64,000 bases of DNA from Solirubrobacteraceae bacterium. Lineage in GTDB: Bacteria; Actinomycetota; Thermoleophilia; Solirubrobacterales; Solirubrobacteraceae. A model generated the notes under the pieces. It was not told where the DNA came from. It saw only the letters and a list, made by a program, of their open reading frames with translations, and searched no databases. The first letter of the stretch is position 1. Every line of letters begins with the position of its first letter. Position numbers and translations under genes: made by a program. Location of the stretch: the NCBI GenBank assembly GCA_017882445.1, contig JADGPK010000004.1, forward strand, positions 37,480 through 101,479. Reading direction: 5' to 3'. Positions 9,179 through 17,008 of the stretch are shown here, piece by piece.

Positions 9179-10194
9179 AGCGCTGCCCGATCTGCAGCAA
9201 GGATCTGCCCGGCAACTCGCCGAGCGGCTCGAGGCCCGCGCGTGCCAAGCGGGCGCAGAGCGCCGCATCGACCGGCGCGGCGAGCCGCCGTCGCGTGCGC
9301 GGCGAGCCCATGCGGGTCCACCGGGAGGGACGCGCCGAGGACGACGGCTATCGCTCTCCGTTGGTGCCCGGCGTCCGCGCCTCCGCCGACGCGATCCGGC
9401 TGGCGGAGGAGGTCGCCTTCGCCGGTGGTCGGCTGCTCGCGCTCGCCGTGGAGCCGCCCGGCCTCTACGGCGCGGCCCGCGCGCTGGCGGCGCAGGACCT
9501 GGAGCGAGCCACGTGGACGTGCTTCCTGATCGCCTACCTCTCCCCACTGCAGGACGTCGAGGATCCCTTCGCCGGGATCCGCTCGGTACTCGCCGCGACG
9601 CCGACCGCCGATGCGCTCGTTGCGGGCGCCGAGCCCCCCGACCTGCAGGGCATCCCCGTGGGTCCGCGTACCTCCCACGACCCAGCGCGTGGGGCGGACA
9701 CCCTGATCGCCTACGGCCAATGGGTGCAGCGCGCAGGGGGCCCGCCAGCCGGCGACCCCGCGCGGGCCGGCGCGACCCAGGCGGCGGCATTCTCCGGCGA
9801 TCCGGCGTGGAGTCCTGAGCGTCGCTTCGAGCGGCTGTTCGAGCGCCTCGCGCTCCCGGGCTTCGGGCGCATGGGTCGCTACGAGCTGCTCGTGACCCTG
9901 GGCCGGCTGGGGTGCTACGAGCTGCGCCCGGACTCGCTGCACCTGTCCGGCGTGCGGGGAGCGTCCGCGGAGGATCTGAGCATCCTGGCCGCCAAGCGGG
10001 TGTTCGGCATCGGCGATCCGCTGCTGCTCGACCGCCGCGCGGCCGCGCTGGCGCACGCCGTTGCGGTGCCCGTCGAGACGCTCGACGTCGCGCTGGCCAA
10101 CTGGGCGGCGCCGCAGCGAGCCACGCTGGGATTCCCGCAGCAGACCCGTGACGAGGGCGCCCACGAGCGCGCTCTCGACGCGCTCGGCCTCTGA
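9145..10194 (+). CDS. Unknown protein with N-terminal Cys/His cluster
   Basis: This 349-residue protein is not recognised as a characterised family. It begins MPTFCRHNRFVERCPIC, a C-x-H ... C-x2-C arrangement resembling a small zinc site. A basic, low-complexity linker (about 25-55) follows, and then a mostly helical region rich in Leu, Ala and Arg. A distinctive glycine/arginine patch, LPGFGRMGRYELL, lies near residue 240. The start at 9145 lies inside the 3' end of the monooxygenase gene, so expression may be coupled to it. I recall similar N-termini on hypothetical proteins of other actinobacteria, from memory only. No function is proposed. Confidence 0.7.
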   Translation: MPTFCRHNRFVERCPICSKDLPGNSPSGSRPARAKRAQSAASTGAASRRRVRGEPMRVHREGRAEDDGYRSPLVPGVRASADAIRLAEEVAFAGGRLLALAVEPPGLYGAARALAAQDLERATWTCFLIAYLSPLQDVEDPFAGIRSVLAATPTADALVAGAEPPDLQGIPVGPRTSHDPARGADTLIAYGQWVQRAGGPPAGDPARAGATQAAAFSGDPAWSPERRFERLFERLALPGFGRMGRYELLVTLGRLGCYELRPDSLHLSGVRGASAEDLSILAAKRVFGIGDPLLLDRRAAALAHAVAVPVETLDVALANWAAPQRATLGFPQQTRDEGAHERALDALGL

Positions 10195-10322
10195 GCCTCC
10201 CGACCGCAGGCGGGTCTCGCAGATCGCGGCGGCACGGGGGCGGGAGACGGGTGAGGAATGCCGTCCACACCGCCGCCTACAGTCCCTGATGCCAGCTGTT
10301 CCCAACCCCACCGGGAGTCGCA

Positions 10323-10778
10323 ATGCCACTCTGTTTCATCGAGCCACAGGATGCGATCCGCGTCATCGCCGAGTCGGTCGGCCGTGAGGCACGCCGTCAG
10401 CTCGTTGGCGAGGTCGTGCGCGCGTGGGTGGACGACATCCCCGATCAGGAACTGTCGGTCCACTACGCCAAGGCCATCGCGGACCTCGACCAGGACGACC
10501 TGCACCTGCTCGCGGCCTGGCACGCGTCGCTCGAGGTGGGCCAGCCGATCCCGAACACCGAGTTCCTCGTAGGTGTCTTCCCGAGTCTCGGCGAGAACCG
10601 CCGCGAGGCGCTGAAGATCGCGGCGGGCTTTCGCGGCGAGGAAGCCTTCCAGGCGGGAGTCGCCGAGGACCAGGCGCTCGACACCGTGCTCCCTCGGCTG
10701 TCGAGCGAGCGGGCGATCGAACTGGCCAACGAGTGCATCCAGCTGTATATGTGGGACCGCCTCGGCTGCGACAACTAG
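10323..10778 (+). CDS. Hypothetical acidic protein
   Basis: This 151-residue soluble, acidic protein has no recognised domain, signal peptide or membrane segment. A GGGAG ribosome site lies 5 bases before the ATG. The sequence looks mainly helical, with short D/E-rich stretches (D-D-I-P-D-Q-E-L, A-D-L-D-Q-D-D-L). It stands alone: the upstream gene ends about 130 bases earlier and a gene-poor stretch follows. Codon use (G/C at third positions) matches the surrounding genes, so it is likely real. Confidence 0.65.
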   Translation: MPLCFIEPQDAIRVIAESVGREARRQLVGEVVRAWVDDIPDQELSVHYAKAIADLDQDDLHLLAAWHASLEVGQPIPNTEFLVGVFPSLGENRREALKIAAGFRGEEAFQAGVAEDQALDTVLPRLSSERAIELANECIQLYMWDRLGCDN

Positions 10779-11139
10779 GACGCCACATGCCGGCGCGATA
10801 CTGCGTCCTCGGCTTCTCGCGTGCGTAGCACGCCACGAAGCCTGCGTCCTTGTCTCGCTTGGCCTGCGGCGCCCTAGCCCGCATTCGTCAATAGTGGCGT
10901 GGGGCGTGGTGCTGCGGGTGGGCTGAAACGTCCGCCTGGGCGGGGAGGATTGCGGTTGCGACGCCTGCCGCGCACGGTCTGGACGCGCACATCGCGACCG
11001 GTCGCTCCAAGCACTCAGAGCCACAAGCACCAGCGCCGGAACCTGCCCCTCACCACGCCCCAAGCCCGATAGAGCCCCACGCTCCTAGACACCGATGGCG
11101 CGCGGCCCGTCATCACCCCCAACTCACCCCAGTCGGACC
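10779..11139. other. Gene-free stretch
   Basis: I see no convincing reading frame, tRNA, repeat or terminator here. The sequence is GC-rich in the first half and becomes more balanced toward the promoter of the exported-protein pair. Confidence 0.5.
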
Positions 11140-11166
11140 TTGACGCGTTCCATGCAGCGTGATAGT
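11140..11166 (+). promoter_or_regulatory. Candidate sigma-70-like promoter of the exported-protein pair
   Basis: TTGACG (11140-11145, 5 of 6 to consensus) and GATAGT (11161-11166, 4 of 6) are 15 bases apart, slightly short. This gives a leader of about 85 bases before the ATG at 11259. Confidence 0.4.
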
Positions 11167-11258
11167 TTCGACTATGCGACGTTCCGAGGATTGGAAGCAC
11201 GCCAGTTCTTCGCACGTCGGTTGAGTTAGCTTTGTCTAGCGATTCAATAGGAGATCCA

Positions 11259-11687
11259 ATGAGCGAGAAGGTGAGATGGCGCGGTAGCCGTGTGTGGAGC
11301 ATTGCGCTGGCTGCGGCCGGTATCGCGGTCACGTTCGGTGTGTTGCCGGTCGTGAGCCACGCTGGCGAAGTCGGGGTCGGGGCGTATTGCGATACGTGGG
11401 TGCCGTCAAACACAGACTGTGCAAACATTACGGGCGGTCAGTGGTCCAACGGGCTTTTCGACAAAAATGCTGGGGAAGTCCCCGGGGGTGAAGTGTGCGA
11501 GCACACCTACATCCAAGGGACCGCAACCACGGTGAGTCGCACCTGTAGCAATGGCTTCACCGCGTCTGGCCTGGACCTTGACTGCTACTACGTATCGGGC
11601 ACACACCTATCTGGCCACGTCGGAGCCGGGAGCGGCGGAGGGGAGACCTACGGCGAAACGTGGAGAGTGACCCCGAAATGCACGTGA
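11259..11687 (+). CDS. Small exported Cys-rich protein, unknown
   Basis: The predicted protein has 142 residues. A basic N-terminus (K-V-R-W-R-G-S-R) and a hydrophobic stretch (about 13-32) are followed by V-S-H-A-G, a likely signal peptidase I site near residue 35. The mature part of about 105 residues carries six cysteines, which would suit disulfides outside the cell, and is rich in Gly, Thr and Ser. The start has a TAGGAG ribosome site 5 bases upstream; an in-frame TTG at 11232 is less likely. No family is recognised. One counted 60-base line here is 55 % G+C against 70 % in the monooxygenase gene, suggesting acquisition or fast evolution. The next gene starts 23 bases downstream. Confidence 0.7.
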   Translation: MSEKVRWRGSRVWSIALAAAGIAVTFGVLPVVSHAGEVGVGAYCDTWVPSNTDCANITGGQWSNGLFDKNAGEVPGGEVCEHTYIQGTATTVSRTCSNGFTASGLDLDCYYVSGTHLSGHVGAGSGGGETYGETWRVTPKCT

Positions 11688-11710
11688 GATCAAGCGGAAA
11701 GGACAGGAAG

Positions 11711-12532
11711 ATGTCTAATAGACTGAGACGATTGATGCGGCGCCGGTTGTCGTTGGCATCCGTCGCGCTTGGTGCATGCGTGCTCGTGCCGGTGGTAGTC
11801 GTGTCCAATCCTCTCGCTAGTGCGCCAGCGCGGAGCGGGTCAAGGGCTTCCGTTGCAGCAGTTGCGAAGCCGTCCAGGGCGGTAGCCGTTAGATCACTCC
11901 GCCGGAGGATTGAAGGGACAGCGGACGGCGGTGCCTTGAAGGCGCATCTCGCAGACGCGGTCGTGAGCGAGGCCGCCACTGGTCTCGCCGTTTTTGCCAG
12001 AGCGAGAAGTGCTGCTGATGCGGTTCCAGCGAACCTGCTGGAGAGCCTAGCTCCGATAGCGGTAGACGACGCCGAGTCACGGCTGGCATTTGCATCGGGC
12101 GGCAACTCCGTGTATCTGGTGCCAGACGGTGAAGGTATCTGCCTTGTAGACACCTCAGGATCGGAGAGTGGCTGCTTCCGTATGAGCGAAGTGCTCTCGA
12201 CGGGGTCGGTGCAGAGTAAGGAGTGCGGCCAAGGGCTGCCCAATCCCCAGACGATCGAGATCGCTGGAGTCATCCCGAACAGGGTTACAGAAGCGGCGGT
12301 GGTGCTTAGCGATGGCACGAAGCGCCCGCTGACGATAAGTGGCAATGCGTTCGTCACGCAGCTCGCACGGAGTGGACCGCTGCCAACCCGGATAGAAGTG
12401 CATACCCCCACCGGGGTGGAATCCTTCGGTTCAACGGTACCGCTGGACACGGCCAACGAATCGTGTGTCGATTCCGTGAGTGAATACGAGGCCCTTGTGG
12501 CCAGTGGGAAGCTGCCCAAGCAGGATAACTAG
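11711..12532 (+). CDS. Exported or membrane-anchored protein, unknown
   Basis: The predicted protein has 273 residues. A strongly basic N-terminus (about 3-11) precedes a hydrophobic segment (about 12-34), either a signal peptide or a membrane anchor. The extracellular part contains four cysteines, two of them in a C-L-V-D ... G-C-F pattern. Its C-terminal half (about 175-250) looks like a small beta domain with a V-V-L-S-D-G-T-K-R hairpin, a pattern I associate with exported proteins of unknown role. The ATG at 11711 is chosen because GGAAAGG lies about 8 bases upstream; an in-frame ATG at 11678 overlaps the preceding gene. G+C is about 60 % in one counted line, below the window norm. It is probably cotranscribed with 11259-11687. 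Confidence 0.65.
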   Translation: MSNRLRRLMRRRLSLASVALGACVLVPVVVVSNPLASAPARSGSRASVAAVAKPSRAVAVRSLRRRIEGTADGGALKAHLADAVVSEAATGLAVFARARSAADAVPANLLESLAPIAVDDAESRLAFASGGNSVYLVPDGEGICLVDTSGSESGCFRMSEVLSTGSVQSKECGQGLPNPQTIEIAGVIPNRVTEAAVVLSDGTKRPLTISGNAFVTQLARSGPLPTRIEVHTPTGVESFGSTVPLDTANESCVDSVSEYEALVASGKLPKQDN

Positions 12533-12560
12533 AACCGGATTGTTCTCAGGAGTGACCCGC

Positions 12561-12607
12561 CTGGGGTTCCACGGAGACCGTGTTTAGAGGTTTCCGTGGA
12601 ACCCAGG
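12561..12607 (+). terminator. Inverted repeat after the exported-protein pair
   Basis: A 12-bp perfect stem (12564-12575 with 12593-12604), extendable by two pairs with a one-base bulge, encloses a 17-base loop and starts 31 bases after the stop at 12532. There is no T-run. It may be an RNA stabiliser, a non-canonical terminator or the scar of a mobile element. Confidence 0.4.
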
Positions 12608-12920
12608 GCGACCCAGGCGCCCGCTGCGCGGCTCAAGCTCCACCGGGCCGCGGACTCGCCCTCATCGGGGGAACCTGAGCCCGAGCGATGGCCACCCGAC
12701 CCGCGGGACACCACCCAAAGACCGAGCACTCGACCGCCATCGCCCCCGAAGCGCTCAAGCCTCACCCCCAGCACGGTCCTCATCGCCCCGACCGGCGCTG
12801 CCGCCCACGACCACCCCCACGCCGTGTTGGAGACCTGGGCTCCTACCTAGGGGCGTGCGGTCCACGCCACGCGGAGCTGTATCCTCGGTCGCTTGCGTGG
12901 TCTGGACGCTTGATCGCGGC
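12608..12920. other. Gene-free stretch
   Basis: I see no supported gene or RNA. The region is rich in C runs on the plus strand and has short open frames without coding character. Confidence 0.5.
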
Positions 12921-12926
12921 TAGAGT
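12921..12926 (+). promoter_or_regulatory. -10 box, leaderless DUF59 gene
   Basis: TAGAGT ends 6 bases before the ATG at 12933, with no ribosome site between them. Confidence 0.5.
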
Positions 12927-12932
12927 GGTCTC

Positions 12933-13247
12933 ATGACCGAGCTTGCAGCCGTGCCCACCGAGGAAGACGTGATGGATGCGCTCTCGAACGTGATCGATCC
13001 CGAGCTCGGGCTCGACTTCGTCGAGCTCGGCCTGATCTACGGGGTGGAGGTCGAGGACGGAAACGTGAAGGTGACCTTCACGCTCACCACGCCCGGCTGC
13101 CCGATCGGCCCGCAGGTCAACGAACAGATCGAAGAGTTCGTCGGCGAACTGGACGCCGTCAAGACGGTCGAGTCGGAAATGGTCTTCACGCCGGCGTGGT
13201 CTCCGGACATGATGAGCGAGGACGCCAAGTTCGCGCTCGGCTACTGA
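12933..13247 (+). CDS. DUF59/MIP18-family Fe-S assembly protein
   Basis: This 104-residue protein covers a single DUF59 domain. It has the family's N-terminal N-V-I-D-P-E-L-G-L-D-F-V-E-L-G motif (about 19-33) and the conserved T-x-P-G-C-P-I-G-P with Cys56. Relatives (SufT, PaaD, the N-terminus of Mrp/ApbC) help mature Fe-S proteins. Here it stands alone, about 5 kb from the suf operon, so assignment as SufT is plausible but unproven. The start is supported by the leaderless promoter. The WS/DGAT gene converges on its 3' end. Confidence 0.88.
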   Translation: MTELAAVPTEEDVMDALSNVIDPELGLDFVELGLIYGVEVEDGNVKVTFTLTTPGCPIGPQVNEQIEEFVGELDAVKTVESEMVFTPAWSPDMMSEDAKFALGY

Positions 13248-13298
13248 GCGGCACTCTTACTACAGATCCCGCCGGGTCGACGGCACGCGGTGGCCATG

Positions 13299-13314
13299 CG
13301 GCTCGGCGGAGCCG
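13299..13314. terminator. Small hairpin between convergent genes
   Basis: A 6-bp stem (13299-13304 with 13309-13314) and GGCG loop lie between the DUF59 stop and the WS/DGAT stop. There is no T-run. It could serve both strands. Confidence 0.3.
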
Positions 13315-13316
13315 GG

Positions 13317-14744
13317 CTACAGCGAGACCGGCGCGGGAGCGGGAGCGGCCTCGCGCGCGAGCGCGGTGAGCGTGGCGAGTTCCGATTCGATGTTCTCGCC
13401 GATCGCGTCGATGTCCGGCAGGGCGTCGAAGTCGCCGAGCAGGCCGAAGTTCATCTGGCCGTTGTAGGACATGATGGCGATCGCCAAGGCGTGGTTTTCG
13501 GGCAGGAAGGCCACCGGAAACGCCTGCAGCATCTCGCGCCCGAGCACGTACAGCGGGAACTGCGGGCCGGGCACGTTGGTGACGATCAGGTTGAACAGGC
13601 GCGTGGAGAAGTTCAGGCGCGAGGCCTGCGCGAGGATGGTCGGCGGAGCGAAGTTCTGGGCGCCGGCGATGACCTCCGCGCCGAGCGCCTGCTTGGACTC
13701 CTTCAGGCCGTCCATTGCGCTGGAGACGAAGCGCAGCCGGTTGAGCGGGCCTGAGATGTAGACCGGCAGCGGTCCGCGCATCACCACGATGCGGTTGCCG
13801 CTCGCTTCATGCTGGTCCTCGCTGCGCACCGACACGGGAACGAGCGCTCGCATCTCGATGCCAGCCGTGTGGCGACCGCGGGAGATCAAGAAGGAGCGCA
13901 GGGCTCCCGCGACGACGGCGAGGACGACGTCGTTGACGGTGCCGCCGAAGGTGTTCTTGACGAGCTTGAGGTCCGCGAGCTGACTGCTCACGCCCACGAA
14001 TCGCCGGTGCGGTCCGATGGGGACGTTGAGGGGGGTTTCCGGCGCCGGGTTCAGCCCCGCCCAGAGGATCTCGCCGACGCCCTCGGCCGCTTCGCGCGCG
14101 CGCGCCAGGGCTCGCTCGGGGTGCGCAAGGGCATCCATGGCGCCCTCGGCCAGCGCGAGCCCGGTCCGCACCGCACCCTGCAGTCCCGCGGCGAGCAGGT
14201 GTGCGGTTCCTGGTTCGGGGTGGGGTTTCCATGGGCCTCGGGAGATCGGCAGCGCAGGCGGTTCGGGTGAGAGGTCGAACAGCACCGTCGCCAGATCCAC
14301 GCCGGCGATGCCGTCGATGAGGGAGTGGTGGGTCTTGGTGATCAGCGCGAAGCGGTTGTCCTCTAGGCCCTCGATCAGCCACATCTCCCACAGCGGCTTG
14401 GAGCGGTCGAGCTGCTGGGAGAAGATCCGTGCGGTCAGGTCCTGCAACTCCTCCCAGCCCCCTGGCGCGGGCAGGGCGGTGTGGCGCACGTGGTACTCGA
14501 CGTTGAAGCTCGGATCGTCGATCCACACGGGACGCCCGCTGTCCAGCGCGGTATAGGCGAGCTTGTGACGGTAGCGCGGAACGAGATGCAGGCGTCGGCG
14601 GATCTGCTCGAGGAACTCATCCATCGTCGGCGGCGGGCCTTCGACGATCGTGAGTCCGCCGATGTGCATGTGTGAGACGGGTCCCTCCTGATGCAGGAAG
14701 GAGGCGTCCACAGGAGTGAGCCTGTCGAGGTGACGCTGAGGCAT
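13317..14744 (-). CDS. WS/DGAT wax ester synthase/diacylglycerol acyltransferase
   Basis: The 475-residue enzyme transfers acyl-CoA to fatty alcohol or diacylglycerol, making wax esters or triacylglycerol at the membrane or lipid body. H-H-S-L-I-D-G at 139-145 is the catalytic HHxxxDG motif. P-L-W (117-119) and N-V-P-G-P in the C-terminal third are family signatures. The length is typical. The start is backed by a TACGCT box 8 bases upstream and no ribosome site. It shares a very short divergent promoter region with ispH. Confidence 0.94.
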   Translation of the reverse strand: MPQRHLDRLTPVDASFLHQEGPVSHMHIGGLTIVEGPPPTMDEFLEQIRRRLHLVPRYRHKLAYTALDSGRPVWIDDPSFNVEYHVRHTALPAPGGWEELQDLTARIFSQQLDRSKPLWEMWLIEGLEDNRFALITKTHHSLIDGIAGVDLATVLFDLSPEPPALPISRGPWKPHPEPGTAHLLAAGLQGAVRTGLALAEGAMDALAHPERALARAREAAEGVGEILWAGLNPAPETPLNVPIGPHRRFVGVSSQLADLKLVKNTFGGTVNDVVLAVVAGALRSFLISRGRHTAGIEMRALVPVSVRSEDQHEASGNRIVVMRGPLPVYISGPLNRLRFVSSAMDGLKESKQALGAEVIAGAQNFAPPTILAQASRLNFSTRLFNLIVTNVPGPQFPLYVLGREMLQAFPVAFLPENHALAIAIMSYNGQMNFGLLGDFDALPDIDAIGENIESELATLTALAREAAPAPAPVSL

Positions 14745-14752
14745 CAGCGCTT

Positions 14753-14777
14753 AGCGTACCTGGACGCCCCCTACAAT
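14753..14777. promoter_or_regulatory. Back-to-back leaderless promoters, WS/DGAT and ispH
   Basis: On the minus strand TACGCT (14753-14758) lies 8 bases before the WS/DGAT ATG. On the plus strand TACAAT (14772-14777, 5 of 6 to consensus) lies 7 bases before a GTG at 14785. The two -10 boxes are 13 bases apart, so polymerases could not occupy both at once. Confidence 0.55.
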
Positions 14778-14784
14778 GACACCT

Positions 14785-15747
14785 GTGTCCAACACCGTCG
14801 AGAAGCTGCTGCTGGCTGCCCCGCGCGGCTACTGCGCGGGAGTCGATCGCGCGGTGCAGACGGTCGAACGCGCGCTCGAGATCCACGACGCGCCCGTGTA
14901 CGTGCGCAAGGAGATCGTGCACAACAAGCACGTCGTTGAGCGGCTGCGCGAGCGCGGGGCGATCTTCGTCGATGAGCACACCGAAGTGCCCGAGGGCGCG
15001 GTGTGCGTGTTCTCGGCGCACGGCGTCGCGCCCAGCGTGCGTTCGGGCTCCCGCGAGCGGAGCCTGCACACCATCGATGCCACCTGTCCGCTCGTCACGA
15101 AGGTCCACCGCGAGGCCGTCCGCTTCGCCGAGGACGGCTACACGATCGTGCTCGTCGGCCACGACGGCCACGAGGAGGTCGAAGGCACGATGGGCGAGGC
15201 GCCCGATCGAATCGTGCTCGTCCAGAGCGAGCAGGACGTCGAGGCGCTCGAGATCGAGGACCCAGAGCGCGTGGCGTACATAACTCAGACCACGCTGGCC
15301 GTGAACGAAACGAGCTTGATTCTCGCCCGTCTGCGCGAGCGGTTTCCCAACATCGTCGGCCCGCGCACCGATGACATCTGCTACGCCACCACCAACCGCC
15401 AGGCGGCGGTCAGGCAGATGGCGGCGCTCTGCGACCTGATGCTGGTGGTCGGCTCGCGCAACTCCTCCAACTCCGTGCGTCTGGTCGAGGTGGCTCGCGA
15501 CTGTGGCGCCGAGGCTCACCTGATCGACAATGCCGGGGAGGTCCAGGAGGGGTGGCTCACCGGTGCGCGCGTCGTTGGCATCTCCTCGGGAGCCAGCGCG
15601 CCCGAGGACCTCGTCGCGGACCTCGTCGACTTCTTTCGCGCGCGCGGCGTGATGGACATCTCGGAGTTCGAAGTGATCCGCGAGGACGTCCGCTTCATGC
15701 TTCCCAAGCAGATCCGCGAGGCTGTCAGCGCCGGCGAGGCCTCCTGA
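14785..15747 (+). CDS. ispH: 4-hydroxy-3-methylbut-2-enyl diphosphate reductase
   Basis: IspH (LytB) catalyses the last step of the MEP isoprenoid pathway, reducing HMBPP to IPP and DMAPP with a 4Fe-4S cluster. The three cluster cysteines are visible: G-Y-C-A-G-V (C17), D-A-T-C-P-L-V (C101) and D-D-I-C-Y-A-T (C199). The start is set at GTG 14785 because the -10 box TACAAT overlaps the alternative ATG at 14776, making that ATG unlikely to be transcribed as a start. At 320 residues the length fits the family. A metallophosphoesterase gene follows after 70 bases. Confidence 0.96.
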   Translation: MSNTVEKLLLAAPRGYCAGVDRAVQTVERALEIHDAPVYVRKEIVHNKHVVERLRERGAIFVDEHTEVPEGAVCVFSAHGVAPSVRSGSRERSLHTIDATCPLVTKVHREAVRFAEDGYTIVLVGHDGHEEVEGTMGEAPDRIVLVQSEQDVEALEIEDPERVAYITQTTLAVNETSLILARLRERFPNIVGPRTDDICYATTNRQAAVRQMAALCDLMLVVGSRNSSNSVRLVEVARDCGAEAHLIDNAGEVQEGWLTGARVVGISSGASAPEDLVADLVDFFRARGVMDISEFEVIREDVRFMLPKQIREAVSAGEAS

Positions 15748-15817
15748 TCCGTCCCGGCGGCGGGGCGGTGCGCTCGGCGCCCGCTCGCCCGATCCACTCC
15801 CGCGCGAGTCCTCCGCC

Positions 15818-17008
15818 ATGCGCACGCTGATTCTCTCCGACCTGCACCTCGGCAGCGTCTCGGACACCGACCTTCTCCGTCGCGCCGAGCTGCGCGTCCC
15901 CCTGCTGGAAGCCATCGCCGACGTCGATCGCGTGGTCCTGCTCGGCGACGTGCTCGAGCTTCGCCAGGGTCCGCTGCGCGAGGCGATGGCCGCCGCTCGC
16001 CCGTTCTTCGAGGATCTCGGCCGCGCGCTCGCCGGCCGCGAGCTCATCATCACCGCCGGCAACCACGATCACGCGCTGGTCGAACCGTGGCTGGCCGGTC
16101 GCGGCGCGGAGGTCGAGCCGCCGCCGCTTGGAGTCGAGCAGCTGCTGGAAGCGGCGCAGGTCTCGCCGGCGTTCGAGCGGATCGCCGGCTGGGCGTCTGG
16201 GGCCCGGGTCCGCGTCGCTTACCCGGGGCTGTGGGTGCGTCCGGACGTGTACGCCACCCACGGCCACTATCTGGACTGTCATCTGACCATCCCGACGCTC
16301 GAGCGCCTGAGCGTCGCGGCCATGAGCCGCATGTTGGGAAGACCGCCCGACACGTTCACGCGCGTCGAGGACTACGAGGCGATGGGCGCTCCCGTCTTCG
16401 CCTGGCGGGACGCGGTCGCCAGGGATGCCCACACGGGCAACGCGCTGAACGGGATCGCGACGGTCGCCGCGTGGCGGACGCTCCGGGGCAGGCGGGATGG
16501 GGAGGAGTCAGGGGCGGGTGTGAGGAGGGGATCTCGCCGCTTCGGCCGCCGCGCGGCATTCCGGGCTCTGCGCGCACGCGCCATGGTCGTCGCGTTTCCC
16601 CTTGCCGTGGCTGGCCTCAACCGCGCCGGGCTGGGGCCGTTGAGCGCGCGCATCTCGACGAGCGAGCTGCGTCGCGCCGGACTGCGCGCGATGGGCGAGG
16701 TGGCGGCGCGGCTCGAGCTCGCAGACGCCTACGTGGTGTTCGGGCACACGCACCGCACGGGGCCGCTCCCCGGCGATGACCAGGACGAGTGGCTGGGGCC
16801 CCGGGGCGCGCGTCTCGTCAACGCGGGCAGCTGGACCTACTCTCCGATCTTCCTCACCGCGACGCCGGGAGAGAGCCCCTACTGGCCGGGCGGATGCGTG
16901 CTCGTAGAGGACTCGGGGCCGCCTGTGGTCATGCGGCTCCTGCAGGACCTCACGCACGCGCAGATCAGACCGCCGGAGCGCGATCCGCTCACACGATCCC
17001 CGGCGTGA
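15818..17008 (+). CDS. Calcineurin-like metallophosphoesterase
   Basis: This 396-residue protein shows all metal-binding blocks of the family: D-L-H-L-G (8-12), G-D-V-L-E near 48, G-N-H-D-H near 79, T-H-G-H-Y near 149 and a final F-G-H-T-H-R near 310. The D-L-H-L-G form and the split between the last two blocks, with a basic Arg-rich insertion (about 215-265), resemble UDP-2,3-diacylglucosamine hydrolase-like phosphoesterases. The substrate is not predictable. The ATG has no clear ribosome site; the gene probably shares the ispH transcript. Its end overlaps the convergent redoxin gene by 20 bases. Confidence 0.88.
   Translation: MRTLILSDLHLGSVSDTDLLRRAELRVPLLEAIADVDRVVLLGDVLELRQGPLREAMAAARPFFEDLGRALAGRELIITAGNHDHALVEPWLAGRGAEVEPPPLGVEQLLEAAQVSPAFERIAGWASGARVRVAYPGLWVRPDVYATHGHYLDCHLTIPTLERLSVAAMSRMLGRPPDTFTRVEDYEAMGAPVFAWRDAVARDAHTGNALNGIATVAAWRTLRGRRDGEESGAGVRRGSRRFGRRAAFRALRARAMVVAFPLAVAGLNRAGLGPLSARISTSELRRAGLRAMGEVAARLELADAYVVFGHTHRTGPLPGDDQDEWLGPRGARLVNAGSWTYSPIFLTATPGESPYWPGGCVLVEDSGPPVVMRLLQDLTHAQIRPPERDPLTRSPA

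Noticed and set aside
10779..11139. tRNA or small RNA gene in the empty stretch
   Set aside because: No cloverleaf, terminator or paired promoter could be found by eye.
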